DNA of 64,000 bases from Scytonematopsis contorta HA4267-MV1 (lineage in GTDB: Bacteria > Cyanobacteriota > Cyanobacteriia > Cyanobacteriales > Nostocaceae), in contig JAHHIC010000070.1 of NCBI GenBank assembly GCA_019359035.1, positions 1-64,000 of the forward strand. Direction: 5' to 3'. Positions 48,062 through 59,211 of the stretch are shown one piece after another. Made by a program: the position numbers and the translations under genes. Position 1 is the stretch's first letter, and the number at the start of each line of letters is the position of its first letter. A model generated the notes under the pieces. That model had not been told where the DNA came from, ran no database searches, and saw only the letters and a list, made by a program, of their open reading frames with translations.

Positions 48062-49471
48062 ATGACAAGTATTAGCAATGATTCCGGAACAAAAAATATT
48101 TCCGCTAACTCCCCAAATATCCCAAATACCCAAAAAATAAATCACTTTCAAGTCATTGAAAAAACCTTTCTAAACAATACAGAATCAGATTACACCGAGA
48201 AAATTAGGGATTTAGGAAAAGGTTTTGACTATGCCATCAATAGCAATCATTATTGGAGTAAACCAGAACTGTCACTATTTTACGGTACCCCTCTTTATGA
48301 AGTGGCTTCACCTTCCCAAAAAATAGCTTTGAATCATCTTTATTGGGTCGGAAATTATAACCATACTGCTGTTAGCGAAGCTAGTACCATGATGTATAAC
48401 ATGGTTACAGGTGGCGTTTTCAAAGCTGTTGGTGGTTACGAAACACTTTGCCGCGAATTAGAAGTTGAAACTGAACAAGAAAGCCACCATATTCGTGCTT
48501 TTCAAAAAGTTGCTTACAAGACAAAATTAGCTCTATTAGGCAAAGAGATACTAGGCAATTCTTCTTATCGCAAATCAGATAACGGGGTAATGCAATTTGC
48601 ACCTCAACTTCTGCGACGGTTTTTCTCCTCAAACTTAGGAAGCGTCCCGTTTTCAACTTACACAGACCGAACCTTAAGTATTGTTGCCAAAACCATGTTG
48701 CAAGACAAAAAACAATACTACTCCGACTATTTGAAACAGTTAGAAAATAAAGGCGAATTAATTCCTGCTGCTACAGATGGTTTAGTAGGACGAATAGCAC
48801 CTCAATATTGGTTGCGCTTCTTGACACTACATTGGGGAATTTCCCCCTTTATGGCCTGTCAGTACTACTCTATACGCTATACAGCCAATGCAATCCTCAA
48901 AAACGAAGAACATCTTTATGTTAAGTATTTTCGCGAGTTACAACAGAAAAACCAGTTTATTCCAATTCCAACTGCCATTTCTAATTACCATTTATTAGAT
49001 GAGGCTTTCCATACTACAATGTCTCAAACCATAGCCAGAGATATGTATAAAGACTTCCCCAAACCAACAGCTTATGAGAAGCTCATTTCTGGTCAAATTA
49101 TCTACATGATGCAAAAAAGTCTTTTGAGCGGTCTTTCTGGAGTGCTACCCGGTAGATGCGTTGCAGATGACCCCTTGTTTATGTTGTTTTTCTACAAACT
49201 ATTAAAATCCCCTCTATTCGAGATGTCTACTACAGAAGCTCTTCATTGGATAAATAAATGCTTTTGTCAAGAACACGATGGTTTTCATGTGGGGCTTAGG
49301 TATCACCAAAAGTTACTGGAATCTCTGCGACGATTATTTGGTTGCTTGGATTACCAATGGTCAATTAACCGCGAAATGTCCATTATGGCGGCAGGAGGCT
49401 CAATTAGCAAAGCTATCCAAAATAATATCAAAACCTTTGCTCAATTCTCTAAATCCGTTTCCAGCGACTGA
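48062..49471 (+). CDS. AurF/CylC-like dimetal-carboxylate enzyme (probable fatty acyl halogenase or oxygenase)
   Basis: A 469-residue protein. I choose the ATG at 48062, preceded by AAGGAGAAACTG; an upstream start at 48029 lacks such a site. Its candidate ligands are Glu106, Glu140 and His143 (ESHH), Glu283 (NEEH), His310, Glu314 and His317 (HLLDEAFH). The spacings match those I recall for the seven iron ligands of the diiron N-oxygenase AurF. The gene order FAAL-ACP-this gene-PKS is that of CylA-CylB-CylC, where CylC chlorinates an unactivated carbon of the acyl chain. Halogenation is therefore favoured, but hydroxylation or desaturation is possible from sequence alone. Confidence 0.72.
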   Translation: MTSISNDSGTKNISANSPNIPNTQKINHFQVIEKTFLNNTESDYTEKIRDLGKGFDYAINSNHYWSKPELSLFYGTPLYEVASPSQKIALNHLYWVGNYNHTAVSEASTMMYNMVTGGVFKAVGGYETLCRELEVETEQESHHIRAFQKVAYKTKLALLGKEILGNSSYRKSDNGVMQFAPQLLRRFFSSNLGSVPFSTYTDRTLSIVAKTMLQDKKQYYSDYLKQLENKGELIPAATDGLVGRIAPQYWLRFLTLHWGISPFMACQYYSIRYTANAILKNEEHLYVKYFRELQQKNQFIPIPTAISNYHLLDEAFHTTMSQTIARDMYKDFPKPTAYEKLISGQIIYMMQKSLLSGLSGVLPGRCVADDPLFMLFFYKLLKSPLFEMSTTEALHWINKCFCQEHDGFHVGLRYHQKLLESLRRLFGCLDYQWSINREMSIMAAGGSISKAIQNNIKTFAQFSKSVSSD

Positions 49472-49634
49472 ATCATATCATGTCCGTTAGCACAAGCATA
49501 ATGCAATACTCTTGAATTCTTTGCGTCTTGGCGTCTTTGCTCCCGGTTTATCGAACCGCCAAGATTTTGTAGAGCTTGTGTAAGTTTTATTACTAATTAC
49601 CAATCACTAATTACCACTAAGATACAAATTAAAA

Positions 49635-52600
49635 ATGGAACCCATAGCAATTATAGGAATTGGTTGCCGTTTTCCTAAAGCCAACACCCCAGAAGCTTTT
49701 TGGCAGATGTTGCATAACGGCATAGATGCAATTACAGAAGTCCCGTCCGATAGATGGAATATAGATGCATTATACGACCCCGATTTAAAGACACCCGGTA
49801 AAATGAGTACCCGTTGGGGTGGTTTCCTGGAGCAGGTTGATGGATTTGACCCCAGCTTTTTCGGAATTTCTCCACGGGAGGCTGAATTAATAGACCCTCA
49901 GCAAAGATTATTGCTAGAAGTAGTATGGGAAGCTTTAGAAAACGCTGGGTTAATGCCTAAGAATTTAGCAGGTAGCCAAACAGGATTGTTTGCTGGTAGT
50001 ACTAATTTAGACTACCACAGGCTTCTGTACAAGGATTTGTATAATTTAAAAGTTCACATGAGCACTGGTACTTCTCCCTCAATTGTTGCCAATCGTGTAT
50101 CTTATCTGCTAGATTTACGCGGGCCTAGCGTGGCAATAGATACTGCTTGTTCTTCGTCATTGGTCGCAGTTCACCTTGCATGTCAGAGTTTGCAAAGTGG
50201 AGAGTCTAATTTATGCTTGGCTTCTGGAGTGAATTTAATGTTATCTCCAGAGCCGACGATTTTGTTTTCTCAAGCTGGTATGATGTCTGCTGATGGTCGC
50301 TGTAAAACTTTTGATGCTAGTGCTGACGGTTATGTGCGGGGAGAGGGTTGTGGTGTTGTAGTCCTTAAACGTCTAAAAGATGCACTTGCTGATGGAGACA
50401 AAGTTTTGGCGGTTATTAAAGGTTCTGCTGTTAACCAGGATGGTTTAAGTAATGGGATTACAGCACCTAATGGACTAGCACAGCAAGCGGTTATCCGTCA
50501 AGCTTTAAAAAATGCTGGCTGTAAAGGAAAAGATATTAGCTATATTGAGGCTCATGGTACTGGTACTTCTTTAGGAGACCCAATTGAAGTAAAATCTCTC
50601 AAAGCTGTGCTAATGGAAGACCGTTCCCCAAATCAGCCTTGTTGGATTGGTTCGGTTAAGACTAATATTGGTCATCTAGAGTCCGCTGCTGGTATTGCAG
50701 GTCTTATTAAGGTAGTTTTGTCACTGCAAAATCAAGAAATTCCTCCTCACTTGCATTTTCAACAACTTAATCCTTATATTTCTTTTGCGGAGACACCTTT
50801 TGCTATTCCCAATCAGCCTGTAGCTTGGAATGCCTTTACTGAAACTCGTTTAGCTGGTATAAGTTCCTTTGGATTTGGCGGTACAAACAGTCATATTATC
50901 CTCCAAGAAGCACCATTATCTCAACACGTAAATATTTCTGATAATGTTGTGGCTAATGATAAGCGACGACAATGGCATTTGTTTAGCCTTTCTGCCAAAG
51001 ATGATTCTGCTTTGCGAGAGTATGCTCAAAAATATGAAGATTTTTTAAGCTCTCACCCACAATTACCCCTAGCTGATATTTGTTTTAGTGCTAATACTGG
51101 ACGTTCGCATTTTACTCATCGACTGGGAATTGTTGCTAAATCTACCACACAACTACGAGAAAAGTTACAAAATTTTGCTTCTGTTTCTGGAGTTCAGGAT
51201 TTAGAAAGCGGTCGATTAACTAGTAAAAAGCGCCCAAAAATAGCATTTTTATTTACTGGTCAGGGTTCGCAGTATGTGGAGATGGGACGGCAACTTTACG
51301 AAACTCAACCTATTTTTCGTCAAACCCTAGATTACTGTGACGAAATTCTTAATACTTATTTAGAAAAACCTTTGCTCAGCGTTCTTTACCCAGATACCCA
51401 AAATTCCCAATTGGATGAAACAGCTTACACCCAACCCGCTTTATTTGCTTTAGAATACGCTTTAGCTAAATTATGGCAATCTTGGGGTATAGAACCTTCT
51501 GCGGTTATGGGTCATAGTATAGGAGAATATGTTGCAGCTTGTGTCGCAGGAGTATTTAGTTTAGAAGAAGGTTTAAAGTTAGTTGCCAAACGTGCAGCAA
51601 ACATGCAAGCACTACCCCAAAATGGTGAAATGGTAGCTATTTTTGCTTCGGAAGTAATAGTAGCAGAAGCTATTCAACCCTATTTAAAGAAAGTAAGTAT
51701 TGCTGCGATTAATTCCCCAGACAGTATCGTTATTTCCGGTATGGGTGATGCAGTGGAAGCAATAATTGCAAGTGTGGAATCACAAGGAATAGAAACCCGA
51801 CGATTAAATGTATCCCACGCTTTCCATTCCCCACTTATGGAGCCAATGTTGGATGAATTTACAGCATTTGCAAGCCAAATTACTTTTCAAACTCCACGCA
51901 TCCCCTTTGTTTCTAATTTAACAGGTGAAATAATACCACCAGATTTTATCCCTGATGCTAATTACTGGTGTCAGCATACCCGAGAAGCAGTAAAATTTAT
52001 GGCAGGGATAAATACTTTGCGAGATAAGGGTTACGAGTTATTTTTAGAGATTGGTTCAAAGCCTATTCTCTCCAGTTTAGGGAAGCGTTGTTGTCCAGAA
52101 ACCTGTATATTTATGCCAAGTCTTGCATTCGGTAAAGATGATTGGCAAGTGTTGCTAGAAAGTTTATCAGTTCTCTATGAATGGGGAGTAGATATTAATT
52201 GGGCTGAATTTGAACAAGACTACCCCAAGAATCAAATATCTCTTCCCACCTATTCTTTCCAACGAAAAAGCTACTGGTTTAAAGAAAATCAAATCAAAAA
52301 TCAAGTAATTCAAGAAAATAAAGTATCTCAACAAAAAATGATTCCACCATTACAAATAACTCGACGAGAGACAATCTTGACAAGCTTGCGTTCTTTGGTT
52401 GCGAATTTACTGAAAAATATACCATCAGACGTAAGAATAGATACTCCATTTATCGAAATGGGAGCAGACTCAATTATTCTCATTCATGCGGTGCGAGATA
52501 TCGAAAACGCTTTTGGAATTAAAATTACTATTCGCCAGTTTTTTGAAGATTTAAGCACTATTGATGCTTTAGCAACTTACATAGACCAGTATTTACCACC

Positions 52601-55600
52601 GGAGTTTCAGTTAGTAAATAATTCAGTAGTAGAAGCAAATACTAAAGTACAACAGTTAATACAGCCTAATACTAATATCAAATTAGCAGAGCAAAACAAG
52701 CAAATAAATGATGAAATAAACTATGAAATAAACTATGAAAGAAGTCATGAAGGAACTGTATCTGAAACAGCCTTAGAAGAAATAATTAAACAGCAGATGC
52801 AGCTAATGTCTCAACATTTGGAGATTTTGCAAGGTAAAAATTTATCCCAGAATGGAAAATCTCAAGCAATTAAGCGGCAAACAACACCAATATCAAGAAA
52901 AAATATCAAAACAAACGACACTAAGGAAGCAAAGCCCAATCAAACCAATAAGGTACAAAAAAACAAAGAGATAGGGAATTTAAACCCTCAGCAACAACAG
53001 CACTTAGAAGCACTGATTAAAAGTTATACTCAACGCACGCCAAAATCCAAGCAACTAGCTTCCACATATCGTCCAGCACTTGCTGACAGCAGAGCAGTTG
53101 CGGGATTTCGTCCTTCTATTAAAGAAATGCTCTACCCAATTTGTGGAGAAAGAGCGCAAGGTTCTAAATTTTGGGATGTAGATGGCAATAAATATATAGA
53201 TATTACAATGGGTTTTGGGGTATTACTTTTTGGTCATAATCCATCTTTTATTCAAGAAGCTGTAGCAGAGCAAATACAAAAAGGTATACAAATTGGACCG
53301 CAATCCCCATTAGCTGGACAGGTTGCACAATTAGTTTGTGAACTGACAGGAATGGAACGAGCTAGTTTTTGTAATTCGGGTACAGAAGCAGTGATGACAG
53401 CAGTGCGTTTGGCACGTACTGCAACTGGCCGGACTAAAATTGCTCTATTTTCTAGTTCTTATCACGGTCATTATGATGGAGTTTTAGCAATAGCACAAAA
53501 TGCTGCTGGTGTTGCTGTACCTTTAGCTCCAGGAATATCCTCCCATGCAGTAGAAGATGTGTTGGTGTTAGATTACGATAATCCCCAATCCCTGGAAATT
53601 TTGCAAGCTCATCAGAGTGAATTAGCAGCCGTATTGCTGGAACCTGTACAGAGTCGCAAACCGGACTTACAACCTCAGCAATTTTTACAACAATTGCGAG
53701 AATTTACTTATTCAGCAGGATGTGCGCTGATTTTTGATGAAGTTCTTACAGGCTTTCGTATTCACCCTGGAGGGGCACAAGCTTGGTTTGGAGTTCAAGC
53801 AGATATTGCGACCTATGGTAAGATTGTTGGTGGTGGAATGCCAATTGGGGTTGTAGCTGGTAAGGCAGCCTATATGAATTGTATCGATGGTGGTATGTGG
53901 AAATACGGTGATGCTTCCTATCCCCAAACGGAACAAACATTTTTTGCTGGCACTTTCAACAAAAACCATATGGGTATGGCTGTGACGCTAGCCGTACTTA
54001 AGCATCTTAAAAATCAAGGTCTAGTTCTTCAGGAGCAGTTAAATCAACGCACATCGCATTTAGCTACAACGCTGAATACTTACTTTGAAATCGAAGATGT
54101 ACCCATCCGAATTGTGCATTTTGGCTCTTTGTTTCGTTTTACCTTTTCGGGAAATTTGGATTTACTATTTTATCACTTGTTGTGCAAAGGTATCTACATT
54201 TGGGAAGGACGTAACTGTTTTCTATCTACAGCACATACTGACGACGATATTAATACTATCACTCAAGCTGTAAAAGATAGCGTAGAAGAACTACGAAAAG
54301 GAGGTTTTTTACCCAACAAACCTGGGACGTTACATGTAGAGACGTTACATGTAGAGACGTTACATGTAACGTCTCTACAACATGGGTTAACCGAACAGTA
54401 TGAAGAAGTAAATAACACACATAAAGTACACCTCACTGAAGCCCAAAAGCAACTCTGGGTTTTAGCGAAGATGGAGAACAATGGCTTTTTAGCCTACAAT
54501 ATCTCTGTAAGTCTTCAATTGCAAGGTTCGTTTCGTTTGGGTGCGATGCATCAAGCGGTACAAAAACTTGTGGCTCGTCATGAAGCTTTAAGAACATTTA
54601 TTGACAGTCAGGGTGATTTTCAGTACATAAAACCATCTTTGAAGATAGATATTCCTGTAATTGATATCTCAAGTTTGGGGAGCTGTGAACGTGAATCGAA
54701 AATGGCTGAGTGGCTAGACAAAGAAAGCTTTGAGCCTTTCGACCTTACTCATGCTCCCTTGTTCCGTATTCAAATCCTCAAGTTAGAAGAACAATTACAC
54801 TTAGTGATTTTAACGACTCATCATATCATTACTGATGGCTGGTCAATGAATATTATCCTAAAAGAGTTGACCGCATTATACTCAGCAGAATGTCAAGGTG
54901 TTACTTGCCAACTCCCACCGACTATGCAGTTTAAGGAATACATCAAGTGGCAGGAACAACAAAGCCAGACTGAGACAATGGCAGCTTGTGAATCTTACTG
55001 GTTACAAAAGTTTACTGTTTCTATTCCCGTTTTAAACTTACCTACAGACCGTCCTCATCCAGCATTTAAAAGTTATAGAGGTAGTAGGCAAACAAAGCGG
55101 CTTAATGCAGATATTTGCAATAGTATCAAAAAGCTAAGCAGAGAAAAAGGTTGTACTTTATTTATGACGCTCTTTGCAGCGTACGCAATTTTTCTACACC
55201 GCGTAACAACTCAAAACGATATTGTAGTTGGTATTCCCTCAGCTGGTCGCTCTCTTGAAGGTAGTGAGCTACTAGTTGGCTATTGTGCCCACATATTACC
55301 CATCCAAAGCTGCATCGTCGAAAATCCCACACTCTCTGAGTATCTGGAAAATTTGAGAAGTTTATTATTAGAAGATTACGAACACCAGGACTATCCTTTT
55401 GCAAGGCTGCTTAAGCAATTGGAAGTAAATCGAGATTTGAGTCGTTCCCCTCTGGTAACAGCCATATTTAATTTGGAACGACCTTTAGTTGTGGAAATGT
55501 TTGAGTTAGAAGCCAATTTGTTCTCCAAGCCTATTAATTTTGTTGATTACGATTTCAGTTTAAATGCCATCGAAATAAACGATGAAATTGTGCTGAATTG

Positions 55601-58600
55601 TGATTATAATACAGATTTGTTCAACGCTGACACAATTACACGTATGCTTGGACATTTCCAAACTTTACTGGAGGGAATTGTTTCTAATCCACAGCAACGA
55701 GTTTTACAATTACCTCTACTGACAGAAGCAGAGCAAAGACAGATACTTGTAGATTGGAACTCGACCACTGTTGAGTATCCTCAAGATAAGTGTATCCACG
55801 AATTATTTGAATTACAGGTGGAACGTACTCCAAATTCAGTAGCATTGGTGTATGAAAATCAACAAGTAACGTACCATGAGTTGAATTGTCGTGCAAACCA
55901 ATTAGCACATTACTTGCAGTCTAGAGGAGTAGGAGCAGATGTACTGGTAGGAATTTGTGTAGAACGTTCGGTAGAAATGGTGGTAGGACTGTTGGGAATC
56001 CTTAAGGCTGGTGGGGCTTATGTTCCGCTTGACCCAGAGTATCCCAGCACGCGCCTAAGTTTTATGCTCGAAGACGCTCAATTTTCAGTACTGTTAACCC
56101 AACAGCAACTCGTCAATAGACTACCTAAACACGGAGCGCATCTTGTTTGCTTGGATACAGATTGGGAGGTTATTGCTCAGTCAAGTCAGGATAATCCTAG
56201 TACTACAGTACAAGGCAATAATCTTGCTTATGTTATATATACTTCCGGTTCTACAGGGAAACCAAAAGGAGCAATAAATACCCATTGGGGAATTTATAAT
56301 CGTCTTCTTTGGATGCAAGAAAATTATCAACTGACGACAAGTGATGCTGTACTCCAGAAAACGACTTTCAGTTTTGATGTATCAGTATGGGAGTTTTTCT
56401 GGACTCTAATAACAGGTGCTCGTTTAGTAATTGCGAAGCCCGAAGGACATAAAGATGGTGAATATTTAGTCAATTTAATTGCCCAAGAAAATATTACCAC
56501 TCTGCATTTTGTACCTTCAATGCTTCAAGCGTTCTTAGAAACGCAGGGAGTAGAAAAGTTAAAATCTCTCAAGCGAGTTATTTGTAGTGGTGAAGCCTTA
56601 CCTTTTGCACTCCAGCAAAACTTCTTTAAGCTTTTAGTAAATGCCGAATTGCATAATCTGTATGGTCCTACAGAAGCAGCAATTGATGTCACTTTCTGGA
56701 AGTGTCAAAGGGAAGACAATAAATCTATAGTCCCCATCGGTCGTCCTATTAGCAACACCCAAATTTATTTATTAGATACCCATCTCCAATCAGTACCTAT
56801 TGGCGTACCGGGAGAGTTGCACATTGGAGGTGCAGGGTTAGCAAAAGGCTACCTCAACCGTCCGGAGTTAACATTTGAGAAATTTATCCCTAACCCCTTT
56901 AGCACAGATGTGTACTCCCGTCTCTATAAAACTGGAGACTTAGCACGCTATTTACCTGATGGCAATATTGAATACCTCGGGCGCATCGATAACCAGGTAA
57001 AAATTCGTGGCTTCCGTATTGAATTAGGGGAAATAGAAGCAGTACTAAGTCAACACCCATCAGTTCACTCAGTTCTTGTCACAGCTAGAGCAGACAATCC
57101 GGGAACTCAACGCTTGGTCGCCTACATTGTGCCACACCAGCAGGAAGAACTTATAATTAGCGAGTTGCGCCAATTCCTGAAAGCAAAACTACCAGAGTAT
57201 ATGCTACCGTCAGCTTTCGTCATTTTGGAAGCTTTGCCCCTTACAAATAATGGTAAAGTAGACCGTCGCGCCTTACCAGCACCAGAGTTAGACCGCGAAT
57301 TGTTAGACAAATATGTAGCCCCACGTACCCAAATTGAAGAAACCTTGGCTATTATTTGGGCATCAGTCTTGAAAGTTGAACGAGTGGGTATACATGATAA
57401 CTTCTTTGAACTGGGAGGAGATTCGATTCTCAGTATTCAAATTATTGCCAGAGCAAATCAGTTAGGAATTACACTTAGTTCCAAACAAATGTTAATGCAT
57501 CAGACAATATTTGAGTTAGCAGCAGTAGCAGGTACAATTGAGACTATACAGGCAGAGCAAGGTCTGGTAACAGGAGCAACACCACTAACACCCATTCAAC
57601 ATTGGTTCTTTGAGCAAAATATACCAGAGCCACATCACTTTAACCAATCATTTCTGCTATCTGTACCACCACAGTGGAAACCAGAAATATTAGAGCAAGT
57701 TGTGCAATATTTGCTTTTACATCACGATGCTTTACGCTTACGCTTTGTTAGGTCAGAGTCTAATTGGCAACAGATTCACGCGAACGAGACTGATAACACT
57801 GCTTTCTCCTGGGTGGATTTATCTATGTTACCAGTAACTGAGCAAACAACTGTGATGGAAGCAACTGCGGCAAAATTACAAGCCAGCTTAAATCTGTCGA
57901 AAGATTTAGTACGGGTCGCTTTTTTCAGGTTAGGTGTTGACAAACCAAGCAGATTACTAATAGTAATACATCATTTGGTAGTTGACGGCGTTTCTTGGCG
58001 AATTTTGTTGGAGGATTTGCAGACAGCTTACCAGCAGATTAGCCATGACCAAGCACTCCACCTACCTCCAAAAACAACCTCTTTTAAAGATTGGTCTCAT
58101 CGAGTAGCAAAATATGCACAATCAGAAGTCCTTAAATCAGAACTGGTTTACTGGTTAAGTGAATCTCGAAAGCAAGTTACTTCGATACCAGTGGATTATG
58201 CACAAGGAGTTAATACTACCGCATCTGTAAGCACAATATCAGTTTCGTTAAATGAAACAGAAACAAAAGCCTTCCTGCAACATGTGCCTAAGGCTTACAA
58301 TACTCAAATTAATGATGTGTTATTAACTGCTTTAGTACAGGTATTGGGGAAATGGAATAGCTCTAACTCTGTGCTGCTCAACTTAGAAGGTCATGGAAGG
58401 GAAGATATTGTTGAAGATGTAGATTTATCACGTACTGTCGGTTGGTTTACCACAATTTTCCCAGTTTTTATAGAATTAGTAGAACCGGGAGTGATAGATA
58501 ATCCAGGAGATGCTTTAAAGTTGGTTAAAGAACAACTGCGTCTCATTCCAAACAAGGGAATTGGTTATGGTTTATTGCGTTATCTTAGCGAAAACGCAGA

Positions 58601-59003
58601 AATCGCCAACCAACTACAGAAACGGACGCAAGCACAGATTAGTTTTAATTATTTGGGTCAATTTGACCAAATTATTAACACAAGTAGTACTATTCAACTA
58701 GCTAGTGAGTTTGCTGGGTTAGAGCATAGTTTGTATGGTAATCGCGCTCATCTGCTAGACATTAACAGTATTATTATTGGAAATCAACTGCAAATAGATT
58801 GGACTTACAGCAGAAATGTCCATTTGCACGCAACAATCGAGAATCTGGCACAAGAATTTGTCAAAGCTTTGCAATCGCTAATTGCCCATTGCTTAAATCC
58901 AGAAAATGGAGGTTATACACCTTCAGATTTTGAATTAGCCAAAGTTAGCCAACTAGAACTTGACCAAGTGTTAGCAAGCCTAGCATTCAAACAAGAATTG
59001 TAG
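49635..59003 (+). CDS. Hybrid PKS-aminotransferase-NRPS: KS-AT-ACP-AMT-C-A(Ser)-PCP-E
   Basis: A 3122-residue megasynthase. KS (1-425) has Cys172, His307 and His347. AT (about 535-850) has Ser628 and HAFH at 728-731, indicating malonyl-CoA. ACP Ser946 follows. A class III aminotransferase (about 1140-1556, catalytic Lys1396 in [12 protein letters not shown]) converts the unreduced beta-keto group to an amine, since there is no KR or DH domain. C (about 1590-2030) has HHIITDG at 1729-1735. The A pocket (FDVSVWE at 2247; [17 protein letters not shown]) reads DVWHISLID, serine. PCP Ser2597, then an epimerase (HHLVVDG at 2779-2785, [15 protein letters not shown]). The layout up to the first A domain resembles mycosubtilin MycA. 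A 28-bp palindromic repeat sits inside the AMT-C linker (residues about 1563-1582). Confidence 0.95.
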   Translation: MEPIAIIGIGCRFPKANTPEAFWQMLHNGIDAITEVPSDRWNIDALYDPDLKTPGKMSTRWGGFLEQVDGFDPSFFGISPREAELIDPQQRLLLEVVWEALENAGLMPKNLAGSQTGLFAGSTNLDYHRLLYKDLYNLKVHMSTGTSPSIVANRVSYLLDLRGPSVAIDTACSSSLVAVHLACQSLQSGESNLCLASGVNLMLSPEPTILFSQAGMMSADGRCKTFDASADGYVRGEGCGVVVLKRLKDALADGDKVLAVIKGSAVNQDGLSNGITAPNGLAQQAVIRQALKNAGCKGKDISYIEAHGTGTSLGDPIEVKSLKAVLMEDRSPNQPCWIGSVKTNIGHLESAAGIAGLIKVVLSLQNQEIPPHLHFQQLNPYISFAETPFAIPNQPVAWNAFTETRLAGISSFGFGGTNSHIILQEAPLSQHVNISDNVVANDKRRQWHLFSLSAKDDSALREYAQKYEDFLSSHPQLPLADICFSANTGRSHFTHRLGIVAKSTTQLREKLQNFASVSGVQDLESGRLTSKKRPKIAFLFTGQGSQYVEMGRQLYETQPIFRQTLDYCDEILNTYLEKPLLSVLYPDTQNSQLDETAYTQPALFALEYALAKLWQSWGIEPSAVMGHSIGEYVAACVAGVFSLEEGLKLVAKRAANMQALPQNGEMVAIFASEVIVAEAIQPYLKKVSIAAINSPDSIVISGMGDAVEAIIASVESQGIETRRLNVSHAFHSPLMEPMLDEFTAFASQITFQTPRIPFVSNLTGEIIPPDFIPDANYWCQHTREAVKFMAGINTLRDKGYELFLEIGSKPILSSLGKRCCPETCIFMPSLAFGKDDWQVLLESLSVLYEWGVDINWAEFEQDYPKNQISLPTYSFQRKSYWFKENQIKNQVIQENKVSQQKMIPPLQITRRETILTSLRSLVANLLKNIPSDVRIDTPFIEMGADSIILIHAVRDIENAFGIKITIRQFFEDLSTIDALATYIDQYLPPEFQLVNNSVVEANTKVQQLIQPNTNIKLAEQNKQINDEINYEINYERSHEGTVSETALEEIIKQQMQLMSQHLEILQGKNLSQNGKSQAIKRQTTPISRKNIKTNDTKEAKPNQTNKVQKNKEIGNLNPQQQQHLEALIKSYTQRTPKSKQLASTYRPALADSRAVAGFRPSIKEMLYPICGERAQGSKFWDVDGNKYIDITMGFGVLLFGHNPSFIQEAVAEQIQKGIQIGPQSPLAGQVAQLVCELTGMERASFCNSGTEAVMTAVRLARTATGRTKIALFSSSYHGHYDGVLAIAQNAAGVAVPLAPGISSHAVEDVLVLDYDNPQSLEILQAHQSELAAVLLEPVQSRKPDLQPQQFLQQLREFTYSAGCALIFDEVLTGFRIHPGGAQAWFGVQADIATYGKIVGGGMPIGVVAGKAAYMNCIDGGMWKYGDASYPQTEQTFFAGTFNKNHMGMAVTLAVLKHLKNQGLVLQEQLNQRTSHLATTLNTYFEIEDVPIRIVHFGSLFRFTFSGNLDLLFYHLLCKGIYIWEGRNCFLSTAHTDDDINTITQAVKDSVEELRKGGFLPNKPGTLHVETLHVETLHVTSLQHGLTEQYEEVNNTHKVHLTEAQKQLWVLAKMENNGFLAYNISVSLQLQGSFRLGAMHQAVQKLVARHEALRTFIDSQGDFQYIKPSLKIDIPVIDISSLGSCERESKMAEWLDKESFEPFDLTHAPLFRIQILKLEEQLHLVILTTHHIITDGWSMNIILKELTALYSAECQGVTCQLPPTMQFKEYIKWQEQQSQTETMAACESYWLQKFTVSIPVLNLPTDRPHPAFKSYRGSRQTKRLNADICNSIKKLSREKGCTLFMTLFAAYAIFLHRVTTQNDIVVGIPSAGRSLEGSELLVGYCAHILPIQSCIVENPTLSEYLENLRSLLLEDYEHQDYPFARLLKQLEVNRDLSRSPLVTAIFNLERPLVVEMFELEANLFSKPINFVDYDFSLNAIEINDEIVLNCDYNTDLFNADTITRMLGHFQTLLEGIVSNPQQRVLQLPLLTEAEQRQILVDWNSTTVEYPQDKCIHELFELQVERTPNSVALVYENQQVTYHELNCRANQLAHYLQSRGVGADVLVGICVERSVEMVVGLLGILKAGGAYVPLDPEYPSTRLSFMLEDAQFSVLLTQQQLVNRLPKHGAHLVCLDTDWEVIAQSSQDNPSTTVQGNNLAYVIYTSGSTGKPKGAINTHWGIYNRLLWMQENYQLTTSDAVLQKTTFSFDVSVWEFFWTLITGARLVIAKPEGHKDGEYLVNLIAQENITTLHFVPSMLQAFLETQGVEKLKSLKRVICSGEALPFALQQNFFKLLVNAELHNLYGPTEAAIDVTFWKCQREDNKSIVPIGRPISNTQIYLLDTHLQSVPIGVPGELHIGGAGLAKGYLNRPELTFEKFIPNPFSTDVYSRLYKTGDLARYLPDGNIEYLGRIDNQVKIRGFRIELGEIEAVLSQHPSVHSVLVTARADNPGTQRLVAYIVPHQQEELIISELRQFLKAKLPEYMLPSAFVILEALPLTNNGKVDRRALPAPELDRELLDKYVAPRTQIEETLAIIWASVLKVERVGIHDNFFELGGDSILSIQIIARANQLGITLSSKQMLMHQTIFELAAVAGTIETIQAEQGLVTGATPLTPIQHWFFEQNIPEPHHFNQSFLLSVPPQWKPEILEQVVQYLLLHHDALRLRFVRSESNWQQIHANETDNTAFSWVDLSMLPVTEQTTVMEATAAKLQASLNLSKDLVRVAFFRLGVDKPSRLLIVIHHLVVDGVSWRILLEDLQTAYQQISHDQALHLPPKTTSFKDWSHRVAKYAQSEVLKSELVYWLSESRKQVTSIPVDYAQGVNTTASVSTISVSLNETETKAFLQHVPKAYNTQINDVLLTALVQVLGKWNSSNSVLLNLEGHGREDIVEDVDLSRTVGWFTTIFPVFIELVEPGVIDNPGDALKLVKEQLRLIPNKGIGYGLLRYLSENAEIANQLQKRTQAQISFNYLGQFDQIINTSSTIQLASEFAGLEHSLYGNRAHLLDINSIIIGNQLQIDWTYSRNVHLHATIENLAQEFVKALQSLIAHCLNPENGGYTPSDFELAKVSQLELDQVLASLAFKQEL
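54326..54378. repeat. 28-bp palindromic repeat, copy 3, inserted in frame in the megasynthase gene
   Basis: Positions 54351-54378 form a perfect 28-bp palindrome: outer arms GTAGAGAC/GTCTCTAC, inner arms GTTA/TAAC, centre CATG. Immediately before it, from 54326, lie partial direct copies of GACGTTACATGTAGA with a 15-bp period. The encoded peptide is [17 protein letters not shown], in the linker between the aminotransferase and condensation domains. The same palindrome occurs between genes at 275 and, with changed inner arms, at 23849. Because 15 is a multiple of three, repeat growth keeps the frame open. Confidence 0.88.
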
Positions 59004-59211
59004 TATTTAGGTTCTGTTTTTCCAAGAATGCATAAATTGAGTTCAGCAACCCCTAATTAGGAATATAGCCACGAAAGCTTATTTTCTTTAGTGTTAAGAC
59101 CCACTACTAACCCTAATTAGCTGAACCAATTTACCTCACGTAATCAAAATTTTGTCAACGTCTAAGCTTCAGAACTGAAAAAAATAGAACTGGACAAAAC
59201 CAGCTAGGAAA
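59004..59211. other. Gap between the two NRPS genes
   Basis: A 208-bp gap inside what is probably one operon. It carries AACCCCTAATTAGG and ACCCTAATTAG copies about 60 bp apart. No gene and no clear terminator. Confidence 0.4.

Noticed and set aside
54085-54273. Short plus-strand frame within the aminotransferase domain
   Set aside because: It is an out-of-frame shadow of the megasynthase gene.
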